A stretch of DNA of 64,000 bases from Cyathus striatus (GCA_025738555.1 JAOVFP010000017.1:868001-932000); one strand, 5' to 3'. Shown: positions 11,722 through 24,803, counted from the first letter of the stretch. A program made the numbers and translations. The notes: generated by a model from the letters alone, not told the origin.

Positions 11722-13960
11722 TAAATATTGTCCAGGTGGTCCCCAATTTCCGCATGCCAGTCCAATCCTGCATTCACTTTTTAATTCATGTCAACTGTCA
11801 AAACGCCTGATATGCTTGGCGCACACCGTAAGCGAACAGATGGATGAAAGTCTCTCCTCCGGACAGTCCAACCATTCTTTGAAGCCTCCTACAGTGATGT
11901 CGTTGTTCCATACGAAGGCTGTTATCTGCTAGAATTTTAAGGGCTTCGTGGTTTTCCAAAAATGAAGGTGTAGCGGGTGCCTTATACCTTCGTCCGAAAA
12001 AGAAGTTCTCTCGCTTTTGTGAAATGCACTCAATTGCATTGAATTCAAATTGAATTGGAATAGAAAGAACGAGGTAGGCGCCGGAAGAGGAACCTGGGCG
12101 GTACCGTCTCCAAGATAATTGTACGGAGCACGAAGGTCTCGCTTCCATGACGATCTACTCACTTTGAACTGTGCCCTGGTCCCTGGCACTCCATCAAGCA
12201 TCTTAAACGCTGATTTTATACAAACCTTCGAAAAGCGTCTTCATCCAAGCTCGTGACTTTACTCATGTTGTTTTTGACTATTCCGGACCCTGTAATAAAG
12301 CCGTCCCAGTTAAATATGGAGCGGGAACACGATGGCATAGCTACACTTCATATAGCCTGCAGATAAGATTCTCTTTCATCAAAGATAGGATCTTCTGCCC
12401 AATCACATATGCTGCTTATCCACAATTCGACGTCGTTGATTGTCCATTATACCTGATCGCCGCGATAGCCGTATACAACTTCCCTCCCTCTAAATTGCCT
12501 TATTATTAAAGAAGTCCAGTCTATATGGGCTTTATGTGTGGATGGCGCATCATTTCTGATATGAGGAATAGATGGCCCAGCTTCCCATATTGTCGGAAAT
12601 GTACTGTGCGCAGATATGGCTCTCTTACCATCGGTGAAAGACAATTCGGTTGTAGCTTACAAAATGTGGCAACATCCTGCTATGGAATTTGCTCGCCAAT
12701 AAGGACCAGATGACATCCAACTACTAGTACGTGTTCAAGGTGTATTCCGCATTATATTGGTGGGGGTATCGCCCGATCATGAATAAATACTTGTTGGAGT
12801 TGGGACACTGACAAAGTAAATATTCAGGGCAGCGGCTCAACAGTGGCAGTGGCTATCTAGCCGAATCAACTTACAGTCGGAAGGAGGGGGGCACGAGTGG
12901 TGGTGGTGCTGTGAGAGGCTGGGGTTGTTGACATGACGAGGTTGTCGTCTAGCGAAGGCTGGGGCGTCTACGAGACGTAGACACATGAGATAGCGGGGGA
13001 TGCGAAAGTGAGTGGAGAGAGGGGGCGTACCTAATGCATGATGAGTCACTGGAGGTCTTGAGAAGGGGGATCTTGAGGTCCGAGGACACATTCAGGTCGA
13101 GGGTGTTACAGCGGCGGAGGATGATCGATGATTGGTGAGGCATTGCCGACGTTGTATCGGTGTTGTTGAGGTGGTGGGGGTGGGTGGGAGAGGGTGGCTC
13201 ACGGTGTCGTAGTACATAGTTATTCATAGTACGATAATAATATGGCACGTGACACTGGCGGCGTTACGCGTTACGTACGCTGTAGGTGTCTCCGAACTCA
13301 CAGCCTCGAAGAGTATACATTACTCAACTTTTACTCGCATGCTCTCTACGTTGCAAACTCACTAGAAAATCTCGAAATAATATTGCATTTATCCATTGCA
13401 TCCTGCGGTACTAGGTTTTTCTTTTTGCTGGAGAGTGACGTCCCTTCTCACATCTCTCTAGTGACGCCATCGATGTACCCACACAGATACACACACGCCA
13501 CAATGGCCGCTGGATCCATCGAGCCACAAAAGGCTTCATTGTCGACAATTTCCGTAAACTTTACATGAACTTTACATGCTTCAACAACGTGAAGAATGTG
13601 GAAGACTTCGATACCGGTGTCTTAAAAGTTGCCCATACCGTAAGCGTTTGACCCAGTTTTTCTACAACATTAACATGTCATTGTGAGGGTGATGTGTTAG
13701 GGATATCTTGTAACGTCATTTTTATTTGTTCTCGGAAGCTAACGGAGCTGTATATTCTCCATATAGATGCTGTTGTGTTCCAATAACGATACAGTATTTT
13801 AAAAGCTGTTCTTGAATGCGCCACAATGTCTGCCAATAACGACTCAATCGACAACTACAGCCTTAAAAGATTGATAAGGACTGCCTATAAGTACTACATC
13901 TGTTCTTAATGTACAACTTGTATATTTGAAAACCTTCTTCCAACTACCTCCAACATTTCC
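11722..13960. other. Intergenic region with only weak coding hints
   Basis: Minus-strand frames at 11798-12201 (containing DITVGGFKEWLDCPEE in one frame) and a plus-strand open stretch ending near 13649 (GFIVDNFRKLYMNFTCFN) look protein-like but lack a consistent start, splice pattern or known motif. They may be decayed gene fragments. The rest shows nothing recognisable. Confidence 0.4.
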
Positions 13961-13967
13961 TCCCATT

Positions 13968-14696
13968 AATGCGATCCGCACTTCTTCCATACGACATATT
14001 TGAGTTAATCATTTAGTACTCAGGACGCGAATCAGACCATTGTAGCACCGCAAGACCTATCTCGATCTCTGGAAAATTTAGCTCTTGGTTGTATGAAGCC
14101 CGAAAATTCACAACCACTTATCAATGGTCTATCACCAAAAAAATGCTCAGGCTTGAAGAGTTTAGAGTTGGATACAAGAAGTATTAAAGTGGGAGAACAA
14201 ATTAGGCTAAATCATGCGGCCTCTCTGATCATGCTTGAGATAACGCGAGAACATCTAACTTATCCTGGAAACACAGCAGCTGATTGGATCAACATTAAAA
14301 CTTTTTCGAACCTTAGAGAACTTAAGCTGCATGTCTTACTCTGGAAAGACAACGATGTATTGCTCTGCGTACGTCATATTCTTGAAAAAGCACCTGAACG
14401 GAATGAACTTCGAGAGATAATCATTAATATAACAAGACCATATTACGCCTTAACAACACCCACAGTGAAAGCTTACCTCCAATACGTGAATGGAAAGAAT
14501 TAGACAAACTCCTTTCCGGACCAAATTTTCTCGGCTACAGCGATTGCTCTTCACGATGAAATTTGAGAAAATAACAGTGTTTGGAAAACAGGAGGAATTA
14601 GATCCCGACATTACCTGTATATCAGTGCCAGATTTACTTCCTACGTTAAGTCAAAAGGGTATTTTACATGCAAATATTATGCAAAAATTTTATTGA
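13968..14696 (+). pseudogene. F-box/LRR-type protein pseudogene
   Basis: An ATG at 13968 opens RSALLPYDIFELII, the start of an F-box (LPxxIxxxII), followed at once by an in-frame TAG. A long frame then resumes (14093-14503) with leucine-rich text such as LKSLELDTRS, MLEITREHL and LRELKLHVLLW, typical of the repeat region behind fungal F-boxes. Near 14480-14530 the reading shifts twice: PPIREWKELDKLL is in a second frame and SRLQRLLFTMKFEKI in a third, ending at 14696. The family normally recruits substrates to SCF ubiquitin ligases. The early stop, missing part of the F-box and two frameshifts make this a pseudogene unless several sequencing errors coincide. Confidence 0.7.
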
Positions 14697-15340
14697 TATG
14701 AAACGACTTTAACGATCATATCGCCGTAAATGCATGAACACGAATAATCACTCCCCTTCTCCCTTTACTTAATCTATATGTTCCCCTTTACATACCTTTC
14801 ACGATACTTAACTTTATCTCTTTTACTATGACCACTCGTAGATACATATACCATTCAGACACACCTCAGTCATTGTATTACTCACTAAGACTGAGGTGAC
14901 TCTTTAGCCTCTTATGCGGCATAGCTGTAGTAGATTATTATTACTTACAAATATACTATCTACGTGTTTGTTTACGGTGCAGTAGTAAAATTTTGATATA
15001 TAATACTTTTTCTGGAAAGGACAGCGTTGGAGTGACCATTTGGTACCTCAGTCGTTGGTCGGGCGTTGGAACACTTTTGAATGCCAGTATCCCAGGCAGG
15101 AATGTGACGTCAACAGTCAAACTGAAAATTTCGTGTGATAACAGCCGCGCATTCGGCGGCGCTCAAATTAATCAATCTATTAAGTGGTAGAAGACTTTTT
15201 GTGCATAATACCTTGTTTGGCAATAATCAAGACACCAGACTCCAGTCTTATATTTGTAATAAGTGCATCACCCTACGCAGTGTGCTGTGAGAATTCTATC
15301 TTATGGTAGTCATTTAAATACCGATCAAATTGTTCAATAA
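14697..15340. other. AT-rich intergenic
   Basis: No gene recognised. 'Actgaggtgact' and 'cacctcagt' near 14860-14900 form a small inverted repeat that could be a transcript end signal for the upstream pseudogene; this is weak. Confidence 0.35.
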
Positions 15341-17280
15341 AGAAATAGGGCCAGCAAGCAGCAAAGCCCACTACCCACTTAAGTACTTGTCATTTACCTG
15401 ATTAGTGGGACTACTTGCCATATGAATTTTGGATTTAAAAGCTAAGTGATGTACAGGTACACTGCAACGGAAAACAAGAGTGCATTGCGGAATTTATAGA
15501 ACTATATAATTATGAATGGAATATGAATAGAGAAATTGAACATTACTGATTCACTGAATAGAAGAGATATATTGTGGAAGAGTAGAATTAAAGAGGATAA
15601 ATCAATCAAATAGTGAGTAGACAGTCATTTAGAAGTCGAGAAGTCTAGCAATGATTAAAAATATACAATTGTGCACTCTTTGGTCAAAGTGCTTATTAGG
15701 ACATATTAAATACATGAGGTAGTAGAGACAAGTACAGTGTTAGCAAGAGACAAGAGTGGATACTCCGGAACACCTCTCAGACATACTTGGGCAAGCTGCG
15801 AGACAGAAAAAAGTACTTGCTGACATGTTTGGTGAATTCGGTACATTGTCCCTGTCATTAGAGTTCGAAATGGGAAGGGAGATTCTTGATACAAGACCAC
15901 CATTGTGCCTTAAGCTGAGAGTGCTGATGGAAAGGATAGCAAGATAAACTTCATGGAGGAGTTAGCTGGTGACAAGACCCAGAGAATAGCAATATCAACA
16001 AACAGTACAAACCAGAAAAAATAGAGATCATACCTAGTTGAAGATTTATACTACCCCTGTCAACACTTGCACTCCTCTGGCCATGCCGATGAAAGGGTGA
16101 AGCCAGACTGAGAAAGGCAGGAGAGAAGGATGTGAGCGCAAGGGAATAGCATAAATGGAGAAAGAGACAGAGGTGCTAGATGAAATGTAACATGAATTCC
16201 AAAGTTAGCTAGCAGAGACCTGGGCCAAATACGAGCCAGAGGCAGCCAATCCATTGGCACCAGCATCACAGCCCATGTAAAGTATGAGCTTGGCATAATG
16301 TCTGTATTGCCAGTGGAAAACTCTTCAAAAGGTAGCTCACATCCACAATACCATCAGGCTTAAAAAACATCCAGGCAATGTGGGAGTAAAAAAGGCCATA
16401 GTTGGTGTTGTAGAGGTCGAGCTTGGTGTCAGTATGCCTATGGTAGGCATGGTGACCACAACTCCACTACTTAATGTAGTCTTCAGTGGCTCCGGCACCG
16501 AGACAAGTCAGCAGGTACTGGAGTGGAAGTTGGAAGTATTGCATTAGCCAAGTGTGAGCCTGTAGTGAGGGGAGGAGCTGGCTTAGGGACAGATAACATG
16601 AGAAAGCTATGTACTGTGGTCACTCGGGACATGGACAATGATGAGCTGAAAGGTGTGGTTGTTGAAAGGTGGCCTGGACATGTGGGTGAGCAACTGTACG
16701 TCTGGGTAGTATCTGGATCTGAATCCTCCTATAGCTCATGTTCACGTTTGCAGAAAGAAAGAAGAAAGACACATTGAGCACAAACCTAAACTCATCCAAC
16801 CCAACCACAGACCACTTCACCACCCATCCTGACCTTGTGTCCATGGACTATGTATGTCTGCTTCGAGGTTCGTTGTCGCCCGTGTTCCTAGATAACCTCT
16901 GTATACAGCATACAAGATAAGTCAGTGAATGTCCAAAATGCGAATAAAAAACAATAAAAAGGAAAAGGAAAGCACAGGGGTATAAGATGAGAAAGAGAGC
17001 AGTGGGAGAGAAAGAATAGATGGGAGGGTGCATGAGGAGGAGCACACCCAAAGGAGAATAACAGACAAAGGGAGGGACAGGGGAACAAAAGCTGCAGACA
17101 TGAGGGTGTATCAAAATACACACTACATAAAGACATGTTAATAACATGTAAAATAGATTCATTGAAGGGTAAAACATACCTATAACCCCCACACTTCAGT
17201 ATAGGCCAAAAACACTGCATATATGCACCTGAAATTGAAGAGTGAGAGTGTGAAGACACATATACCAGATGAGATATTCA
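15341..17280. repeat. Old dispersed repeat, AG-rich, non-coding
   Basis: It starts with 'aaagaaatagggccagcaag', repeated near 54656 with the following 'cccactacc' words, so both sites carry the same repeat family. The remainder is purine-rich with short frames lacking motifs. It is probably decayed retroelement sequence; class not determined. Confidence 0.5.
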
Positions 17281-17920
17281 CTTAGGGATAAAATTCACCA
17301 GTTTTAACTTCGATGAGAACAATTACACGGTTGTGGGGGTTGAACTCTTGCACTCAGCACACAAATTCTTGTGAAACGATACATAATTCAGCCATGGAGT
17401 GTGTGTTGTTTAGTGGGCTGTACAGACTTGCTGACGATGATTCGAGCTCTGCATGAAAGAGGTGAGAGCAATCAGTAAGGAGGCTGTCACGCAGGACTTC
17501 AATCTGCTTCACTGTGTCACAGGGCTAAGGGTTTCAGGGCATCAGCCAATCAAATGGCCAGAAAGTGAGATTCCGACCCCGATTTCCAAAATTTCCTTAT
17601 AGGGAAATCCAAACCACCCTATAACCCAACTACCTTAAAAGGTAGTGGGAATAGTTGTGGCCGGGAGTATTTTTGTTCGCCGTCTTCCTGGACTCCTCGC
17701 TCGGAGTACATTAATCGATGACGATGCAGATCACATCACAACGTGTAAAGTCTGGAATTATAAAAGTTCGGAATTACATTACTGTCCTCGAAGTCCGCAA
17801 CTTTGTACCATAATCATAAAAAAACAAAGTCCATTTGTTAGTCCATGAAAGTGTTTACCAGCCCCCCGAGCTATTCTTTAAGATGCCGTCAGACAAGGTG
17901 GTTAATAGTCAGAGAGATTT
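17281..17920. other. Intergenic, nothing recognised
   Basis: No convincing coding frame. This is the 3' flank of the minus-strand DUF6593-like gene. Confidence 0.45.
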
Positions 17921-18548
17921 TTATACCATTCCATCCTGCCTCTTAACTTCGGAATAAATCAGAAGCAATATAAGGAAGACCTCATCTCTCGTAAGTGCCT
18001 TCGTAGTAATGCTAAGTTGAGGTGCACTTGATTTGCTTAGTAGATGTGGACGATAAGGAACAGCGAATTGTGCCGCGATAGATGAATCTTTGGTAAAGAT
18101 CACCTAAAAATAATCGGGTATTCGTCAGCCTCCAGTTAGCGCTGATAACTATTTGATCCTTACCTGCCATTCTTTTTCTTTATGTACTGCTTCATACTCT
18201 TTTCTCTCTGTGGTCCACCTCCAGAAGTACTTCCTGCAACTCTATCAACCCACATAATAGTAGAAGCGAAAATCTCGTCGGAACATACTGGTTCAGAAAA
18301 TTTCCCTCTTTGCGTCTGATATCTCCTAATGGCTTCTTGTGTCCGTTTACTTCGAATGTTTTCTCCTTCCAGTATATAGCTCCCACTATGGCTGTATCTG
18401 ATGAAGTGGGGTTAACGTCCTTCAGTAAAGTAACCTTGCGACTCCAGAGACTGTAGGAGGTCGTAACATGGTATATGGGTGAGTTATCGTGTGTATTTCT
18501 GATAGAGGCATTGAGAACATTGGTCTTGTTGTCGAAAACAGCTTCCAT
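17921..18548 (-). CDS. DUF6593-like protein (172 aa, 3 exons)
   Basis: Spliced model: exons 18548-18289, 18239-18164 and 18103-17921; introns 49 bp (GTATGT..GAG) and 60 bp (GTAAGG..TAG). All phases agree and the frame is open to the stop. The protein has the layout I associate with DUF6593, a small family common in basidiomycetes: an N-terminal beta-rich part (SPIYHVTTSYSLWSRKVTLL, IYWKEKTFEVNG), a central aromatic strand (CRKYFWRWTTER) and a C-terminal helix ending EVFLILLLIYSEVKRQDG. Function of the family is unknown. There is no signal peptide. The paralogue at 41812-42491 has the same two intron positions and phases and an identical 260-nt first exon length, which supports both models. 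Confidence 0.82.
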
Positions 18549-19202
18549 GATGAATAGATGAGGTGGTGGTGATCAGGAGTAGGGAGAAACGCCAGCTAAT
18601 AGGTGGTACACGTAAGCTCAAAGGCCTGTCTCATAACCTTCTAGCTTCCGTCGTTGATAAAGGATATACCTTTCCTAAGAGTGGTATGTCCATGGATGGG
18701 GAAGGGGAATACCCTAGATAGTTCAGCTTATATGGTCGGAAAAGTCGGCAAGTCACAAGCTATTAGCCATCAACCCGCCGTTGATCGATACCGCGTGTAT
18801 TTTCTTGCTCCTATAGCAGCGGATACAAGATTGCCATTCAGTTGTTGCCCGAGGTAAGGGTAGCACTAACACTGAAATTGGGATGCCCATTTCTTCCCGA
18901 CTCTCGCTCACGACATTATTTCATGAAAGTGGATGTGCTCATAAACCAGTCTCCGGAGCAAGGTTAGCCTGGGTGAGATGGTTAGGCTCGTAAACACCGG
19001 CGGAAAGGCCCTCCCGGTACCCGATATCTGAAACACTAGGGAGCGGGTGAAGCAGCGGCGAGCTCAGTCCGAGTGCAATCACTCAAGATGATCTACTTAT
19101 ATACAATGGTGATATATTGTTCCAATGAAGAATGGTGAGAATAATGCAGCACTATAATCAAGAATTACAGGAGTCCAGATCAAACGGAAGACAATGAGAT
19201 CC
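18549..19202. other. Intergenic between DUF6593-like gene and tyrosinase
   Basis: It contains the upstream region of the minus-strand gene at 18548 and the 3' flank of the tyrosinase. Near 18968-18985 a GGGTGAGATGGTTAGG stretch resembles a Pol III A box, but no matching B box or cloverleaf is found. Confidence 0.4.
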
Positions 19203-20640
19203 TCAGGCATAAGTGTAACACAGTGGGGGACTGTGTATGTCCATCACATCGTAAACAGGGATGTCACTTGCGAGCGGCTCAGTGAGCAATGGATAGTCAA
19301 GAGTCGCATTAACCCAAGGCGGCTGCACGGTAGACCTCCCTGAGATCTGATACAGCCGATTCTGGACGTCTGCCGTCTGCCATTTCCACCAAATGCGATC
19401 CAAGTTAGCATGGTGGAGGAAGAAGAGGGGATCTAAACTTCTTTTAGTTTAAATAAAGAACGAATAAAGGCGGGTCATACCTCCCGGGCTGGAGTAAACG
19501 TTTCCCATATCGCCACCGACGGCTAGATGACCCCCGTCATGGGCTTTGAGTATTGCAGTGACGTTTCTTCCTTCGAGCTCGATGCGGAATAACTCGAAAT
19601 TAGGTTGAGAAGTGGCATTTACGACCGCTTCAGAGGTGAGATACTGATACATGGTGTGATTGATCGAGCGAACGAGGCAATGGGGATTCACTACACGCCC
19701 TGGGCCTAGTGCCACAGTATAGGAGGAGAATGGTCCATCGAGAACACAACCTCCTCCCCACCCGCTGAGCCTCAAGCTGGGAGCTGACGTATTAGTTCCA
19801 AATAGATCCGGGTAGGTTCCATCGACCCCGTTTCCCCCAAAGCCTGTTTCTGAAGAGAACACTGGCGAATCAGAAAGGCTGAGAGAAATTAGCGTCATTA
19901 AGAAAATAGGAGGGAATTGCATATACTCTCTGTTGTTGTCTACATCTAGAGACCAATTCCAATATCTGGAACGCCCTTTAATGAAAATCATTGGAAATTT
20001 GAGAAGCACCTACGGCTGTGCCCCTGTGTACCCGCATTCTTCTCGAAGGGCTGTCTCATATAGCTCTACAAACCGACGATGCCATGGAAGGAATTGGCCC
20101 TATTGGATATGACTTGTTATTTCGTGTAATGAGAAGCGCAATTAACCGAAAAGCATACAACGAGGTGAACTCGTTCCGTTAGGTTGACATGTAGACCTTG
20201 AAAATCATCGAAACGAGTCACGACTCCGTCGAAGCCTGATCGTTGCGGTCTGCCTTGCAGACACCGCACTGCATCTATATACTCCTTCTTCTCGGAATCG
20301 CTCAATGTCCTCCTGTTGATCATCAGGTTACTGTTGTGATGAAAATAGGCATGTCTACCGACCATTCTTTTCGTTCATGAGTCGTATCACAGCGCTGTGT
20401 CGGGCTTGGACTTGAAGAAGTGCTAGATGTTGAGGAGGATTGGAGACCTGTAGAAATTGGGACTGAACTATACGTAGATTGGCCAGACGTGGTTTCCGTT
20501 GGACTAGAATTAATATTCGTTGATGAGTGCCAGTGGATCGACACGTTCCTGCTGCTGCTGCCGTGAGCCTCGGCAGCGCTGCTGTGGAGGCAGAGGAATG
20601 CTAGAGTGACTAAGTAAATTTGTAGACGAATGAAAAGCAT
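19203..20640 (-). CDS. Secreted tyrosinase (394 aa, 6 exons)
   Basis: Type-3 dicopper oxidase of the tyrosinase common central domain. Exons: 20640-20363, 20312-20159, 20099-20014, 19965-19927, 19878-19481, 19432-19203; introns 48-59 bp, all phase-consistent, total 1185 nt. A signal peptide covers about residues 1-22, followed by a Ser/Thr-rich linker (about 30-82). The CuA site is His134, His142 and His151 (GLHVNLTERVH, FLPWHRRF). YWNWSLD and ETGFGGNG follow. The CuB site is His299 and His303 (HDGGHLAVGG) plus the HH pair 325-326 in FFLHHANLDRIW. This is the short-tyrosinase type, without the long C-terminal lid domain of PPO3/PPO4-like mushroom enzymes. It should oxidise phenols outside the cell or in the secretory route; the substrate cannot be told. 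All copper ligands are present. Confidence 0.93.
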
Positions 20641-21447
20641 ATTGCTGAAGACAATGGTCGTGAATTTGAGTCTTTATATCTCTGATAATTTAGGAGTAGG
20701 ACACACCACTGCCTTGGACGACTCGGACGGGCGATAGAGACACACTATCTATCCCCATGATGTCCGAAATAATCGATTGAGATATTGAACCGATGGACAC
20801 ATTCATGTCTTATACGGAAGCTGTATATCCTTCGAATAACAAGGTAGCGACTTGATGTTTATAAAACGGCTATACGCATTGCAATCTGAGGGAGACGAAG
20901 AACTCGCCCCGCCCGATCGTCTCAATCCTGTGAGCGGATCGGTGTAGGAATCGCATAATGATGCAGACGAAACAAGTGCTATAATAGTGGCTCTTCTACA
21001 GCGTCTTCTCCAATTGAATTCCGAAGACTCTTGCCTGCAGTTGCGGACCGCGGTGAGCAACCCCATCAGCCAATTTTCACTATGCGATATAATTATAAAG
21101 CCGGGTTCATGGCATACATCCCCCTTCAAATAGGAGAAAAGCGAGAGGATTGTAAGAGTGGATATAGAGCGCGTTGCTGATATGGAAAAGGCAGGAGACT
21201 TGAAGTAGATAGCTGAAGTCTAAAAGCGAGTGAGTCGGAGGTGAAGAAAATATGTCACTGTCACGGTGTAACGTGTAAGAGAGTTGTGACACAACGCGTT
21301 TACAATCACGTGTTCTATTTCGATTCGTGCACCGTGCCAACACCGTGCAGTCACTATTCGTGCAGTATCAGTGATACTAGTTGGATACTAGTACTATTTT
21401 GAATAGTACTATTAAGTTTCTATCAGAGTCACCGAGCAGAAAAGTTC
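20641..21447. promoter_or_regulatory. Upstream region of the tyrosinase gene
   Basis: This holds the promoter side of the tyrosinase (minus) and the 3' flank of the LRR-like gene. AGTACTATT-TTG-AATAGTACT near 21389-21409 is a perfect 9-bp stem with a 3-base loop, next to repeated ATACTAGT words; it could be a transcript-end structure or a protein-binding palindrome. Short minus-strand frames at 20803-21343 have no motif. Confidence 0.4.
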
Positions 21448-22638
21448 TTATTCCAAACTATTAGTATAAGCCAAGCCGTAATTTACAATAAATTCATGAT
21501 ATGTACCATGTAATTCTACAACCTCGAGATCACCGTAGGTATTGGCGGTAATTGCGGGGCCGTGAGCATATCCAGCATAATTGAGTCGCATTCTTCTCCT
21601 AAAATAGGCTCTGTATACAGTTCGATGGTGCCTCCAATATCGAGGTAATAGCTCATCCATGCCCGCTCGTCTGAGAAACCATTCTCCAACATGAATGAAT
21701 GGCGATCCTTGTTTACGTCAATGTTTAAATAAAACAGATTCCGCTGGCCCAAAGTAAAATAGACATCACTCCAGGAGCGATAGGGCTCATGATATGAATT
21801 GTTGGAGACCGAGCACCCCGATATAGATAAGGCTGATAATCCATGACGACAAATGAACCCTTCGACTCCATCAGGCTTTCCTGTGAACATTATTCCCTCT
21901 ATGGTAAGACTCGTTAAGCCGGGCATGCTGATCTCATTCCAGCCTGTTAGCGTTGAAGCTTCGACGTCATTAGTTGAGATTTTAAGGACCATAGTATTGC
22001 TGGCTGCCTGAAGAATTATTGGTAAGGAATAGATCCAGAAGTCCAGTGCATCATCTGCTGTAAGACTTCTAAGCCCTGGGTCGGATAATATCGAAATAGA
22101 AAGGTTTTGAATGGGCCTTAAGAAGGAGACCAAATAAGGGGACTCTGTGTCGTATAGGTTATCGATAAACCTGGGTGGCATCGCTAGGAGATTCGTAATT
22201 TCGAGAGTGTACAGTTTCTCCGGACGCACGGCTTGGAAAATTATGCGAAGTACCAAGATTTGTAAGTTGAGATAACTCGAGGCGTTCGGTCTCCCAAACA
22301 CCAATTGCTCATCCAAGCACTCTTCAAATGTGGGATGGAAATGAAGGCGCAATGCTTGTAAACCGGTGAACTGACTGATTCGGGAGAAAACTATAATATC
22401 GTAGATAAGTATCAAGCAATTCGACGCTAAGTAGTTGTAAGTACTAACCTTCGACAAGTTTTTCTCCTCGCTCGATGGCATCGTCGCCCGAATTGGCAAT
22501 TTTGTCGACAGAAGTGCAGTCGAATGTTAATTCAGTCACGGCACGAGCTGCCCGAGGGTCATTGAGTATGTTACTGAGGACATTGTCGATTTCAGAAACG
22601 ATGGGTGCAAATGTCACGTTGTACTCCATGTCTGTCAA
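21448..22638 (-). pseudogene. LRR-type (F-box-associated) protein, frameshifted
   Basis: The long minus-strand frame 22499-21516 reads as a leucine-rich protein (FTGLQALRLHFHP, LYTLEITNLLAMPP, SMPGLTSLTIEGIMF, LSALSISGCSVS, NLFYLNIDVN), like the repeat part of agaricomycete F-box proteins. The likely N-terminus is in another frame at 22638-22449 (MTDMEYNVTFAPIVSEIDNV). A GTTAGT donor at 22448 and a CAG at 22375-22373 or 22371 could form an intron, but no combination keeps the phase. At the 3' end a second shift near 21535 would join ISRL to EVVELHGTYHEF and end at 21448. Two phase conflicts suggest recent inactivation or sequence errors. No F-box motif is visible, so ligase membership is inference. 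Confidence 0.6.
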
Positions 22639-24803
22639 AGTAATAAAGCAAGAAGTCCTCCAGAGACGTTGTTGTTATGTAGGATGTTAAGTAGGCCTGG
22701 GTTGGCTGATGGACTGCGTGAAGGATATGCTTTGTGGCGTAATAGCTGACTTCACTGGTTAAATAGTAAGTTGTGTGCGGAATACACAGATAATAAGACA
22801 ATAACGGGTTTATAACTGGTCCAATGTACGCCTTCCTTCGGTTCTTAGGATGCTGGCGTTGACCACTACGCTTATGTCCACTACGGTTGCCAGGATTTCG
22901 AACCACTCAAAGTCCGCATTCTTTGCGAAAGAGCCGAACAAGCATCGAACGGCGTCCGTTTCTAGGAACAGTAATAGAACTCAATTACCTTATATTACGT
23001 AATACAGATTCTTACCAGTACTTACCATCTTGCCTTCCGAAACGATACCAGAGCATTGCCAGAAAATTAAAATACACAGGCCTAGTAAGTTATGTATTTG
23101 TGAGAGTGCATATATATTTGAATGGTAAGTAATGTGCTTAGAAAGTGTGACTTCAATTCAATTGCATGTAGGTATTACTTGGTTCGATATAGTTGCTGTT
23201 GTCATGATATACTTATATTCAGTGCCGCTCAACTTGCCTATTCAACTGTCTCGCTATCTAGTACCAACTCGCTATGTTCAACATGTTACCTGTAGCTCTT
23301 GTGTGTTTAATTAGTCCACCATATATTAGTTTTAGATATGTTGAGATAATGTGAACAAAATGTTGCAGCAGACAGCAACTTGATATCAGAGCATTAAAAT
23401 TCAAATATACATTAAATTTGAGTTACTTTAGAGCATATCGAGCTTAGAACATCGTTCATGTCAAGTTCATGTATACATGTAGACAACGACTAAGAATCAG
23501 TCACCTTGCACCTCAAGCCAATCAGTATAAATATTCAGGTATGCACAACTTGTATGACTTGTAATAGTACTAGTAAATAGCTTAAATACTGCCGTTATAT
23601 CTTCAATAAATTCAGATCACCGCGCACACCACAAGAACGTTACTTAGAAAAAGCATTTAAGACTCGGTGTTCCACTTTGTTTCACCTGTAAGTAAGTTAA
23701 TTGTCTATGAACCACCTGAAAGAAATGCATAAATGGCCCCTCTACATATAGCAGCCCATTTAAATACCTCGCAGTCTGTCTCTGTGTGCTTCATAAAAGG
23801 AAATACATGCATTGAACTGTTGGACAGATATGTCTAGTCTTGTAATCTAAGTGTGTACATAGTTGCTATTGCACTTCTGAAAAACCAACTTTCTTTGTGT
23901 GGTACATTCTCACTTTACTAAGATCATTCAAGTTGACTTAAAGACTTTCAACTCCCAACCCACCAACCCAGTAATTGAAAAGTGCCCTTGTCAAGTATAT
24001 ACTAACTATGTAATGAAGATAGTATGTGCGAAATGTGGTCGCAGGGTAGCGTGAACGCAAGGCTGAGAGGCTGAAAGACTGAAAGTCAATCGAACACTAC
24101 CCTTACCATCAGTACGCTCATTTCCAATAATAAGCGCGTGGTGAAATAAGAAGCGCCGGTCACTTGGTGTAAATTAGGCAAGAGTGACGGCGTTTTGGGT
24201 AACTTGGCGTTTGATTTGGCTCAGTTTCAGGGTAGAAGTTTATAGACAGACGGATCTGTCATTGGCTTTGAATTGAAAAGGGGGGTGCGAGTTCAAAATC
24301 CTGGCTGATACTCCTCGGCAACCGTAGTCCACTTATTGTTGTCAACTAGTGTGTGTGCCGTGAAAATAATGACAGGGTAACGGTATTCAGGGAATCGCTA
24401 TTCATGGAATACGACTGACTGATCCGTTTAGATTAACAATAAGCTTTGGTGCTGTAACCTCCTGTAACCAATACATATGTATTTCCCATGTACTTGTTTT
24501 CGCATGTCCTTTTGTCTTCCGCTTGTCATTAGAGCGCCAATTGGCAATTAGTTTAGCGCTCGGTAATTTCAATTTGACCCCTTGATGCGATCACAATCAG
24601 GTTCTTCTGCTGGGGGAGTTCTAGGTCTACACCAAAGCAGTGACCAAACCTGCAAAGGACTCGTATACATATTTCATGAATGGCCTAGAGTAAACAATAT
24701 ATACATCATCGAATGCCATCTAGTATTTTGTAGTGTTAGGACTCAGAAGAAAAGCCAGTATACTTTGTACTAGTTGTAAAGTTAGATCAGGCTAAATATA
24801 GAG
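22639..24803. other. Long intergenic region, possible retroelement remnant
   Basis: No supported gene. Near 23383-23394 'tgatatcagagc' matches the tRNA-Met-type primer-binding site of LTR elements, and TGTTGAGATAATGTG lies at 23339, but no LTR pair or pol frame is visible. The rest is AT-rich with short frames only. Confidence 0.4.

Noticed and set aside
17325..17365. T-arm-like sequence on the minus strand
   Set aside because: Stem does not pair and no other tRNA arms are present.
18960..19040. Possible tRNA or SINE head (A-box-like word)
   Set aside because: No B box and no cloverleaf pairing could be found.
20803..21343. Minus-strand frames between tyrosinase and the LRR-like gene
   Set aside because: No domain, and the text looks like translated non-coding DNA; position fits a promoter region.
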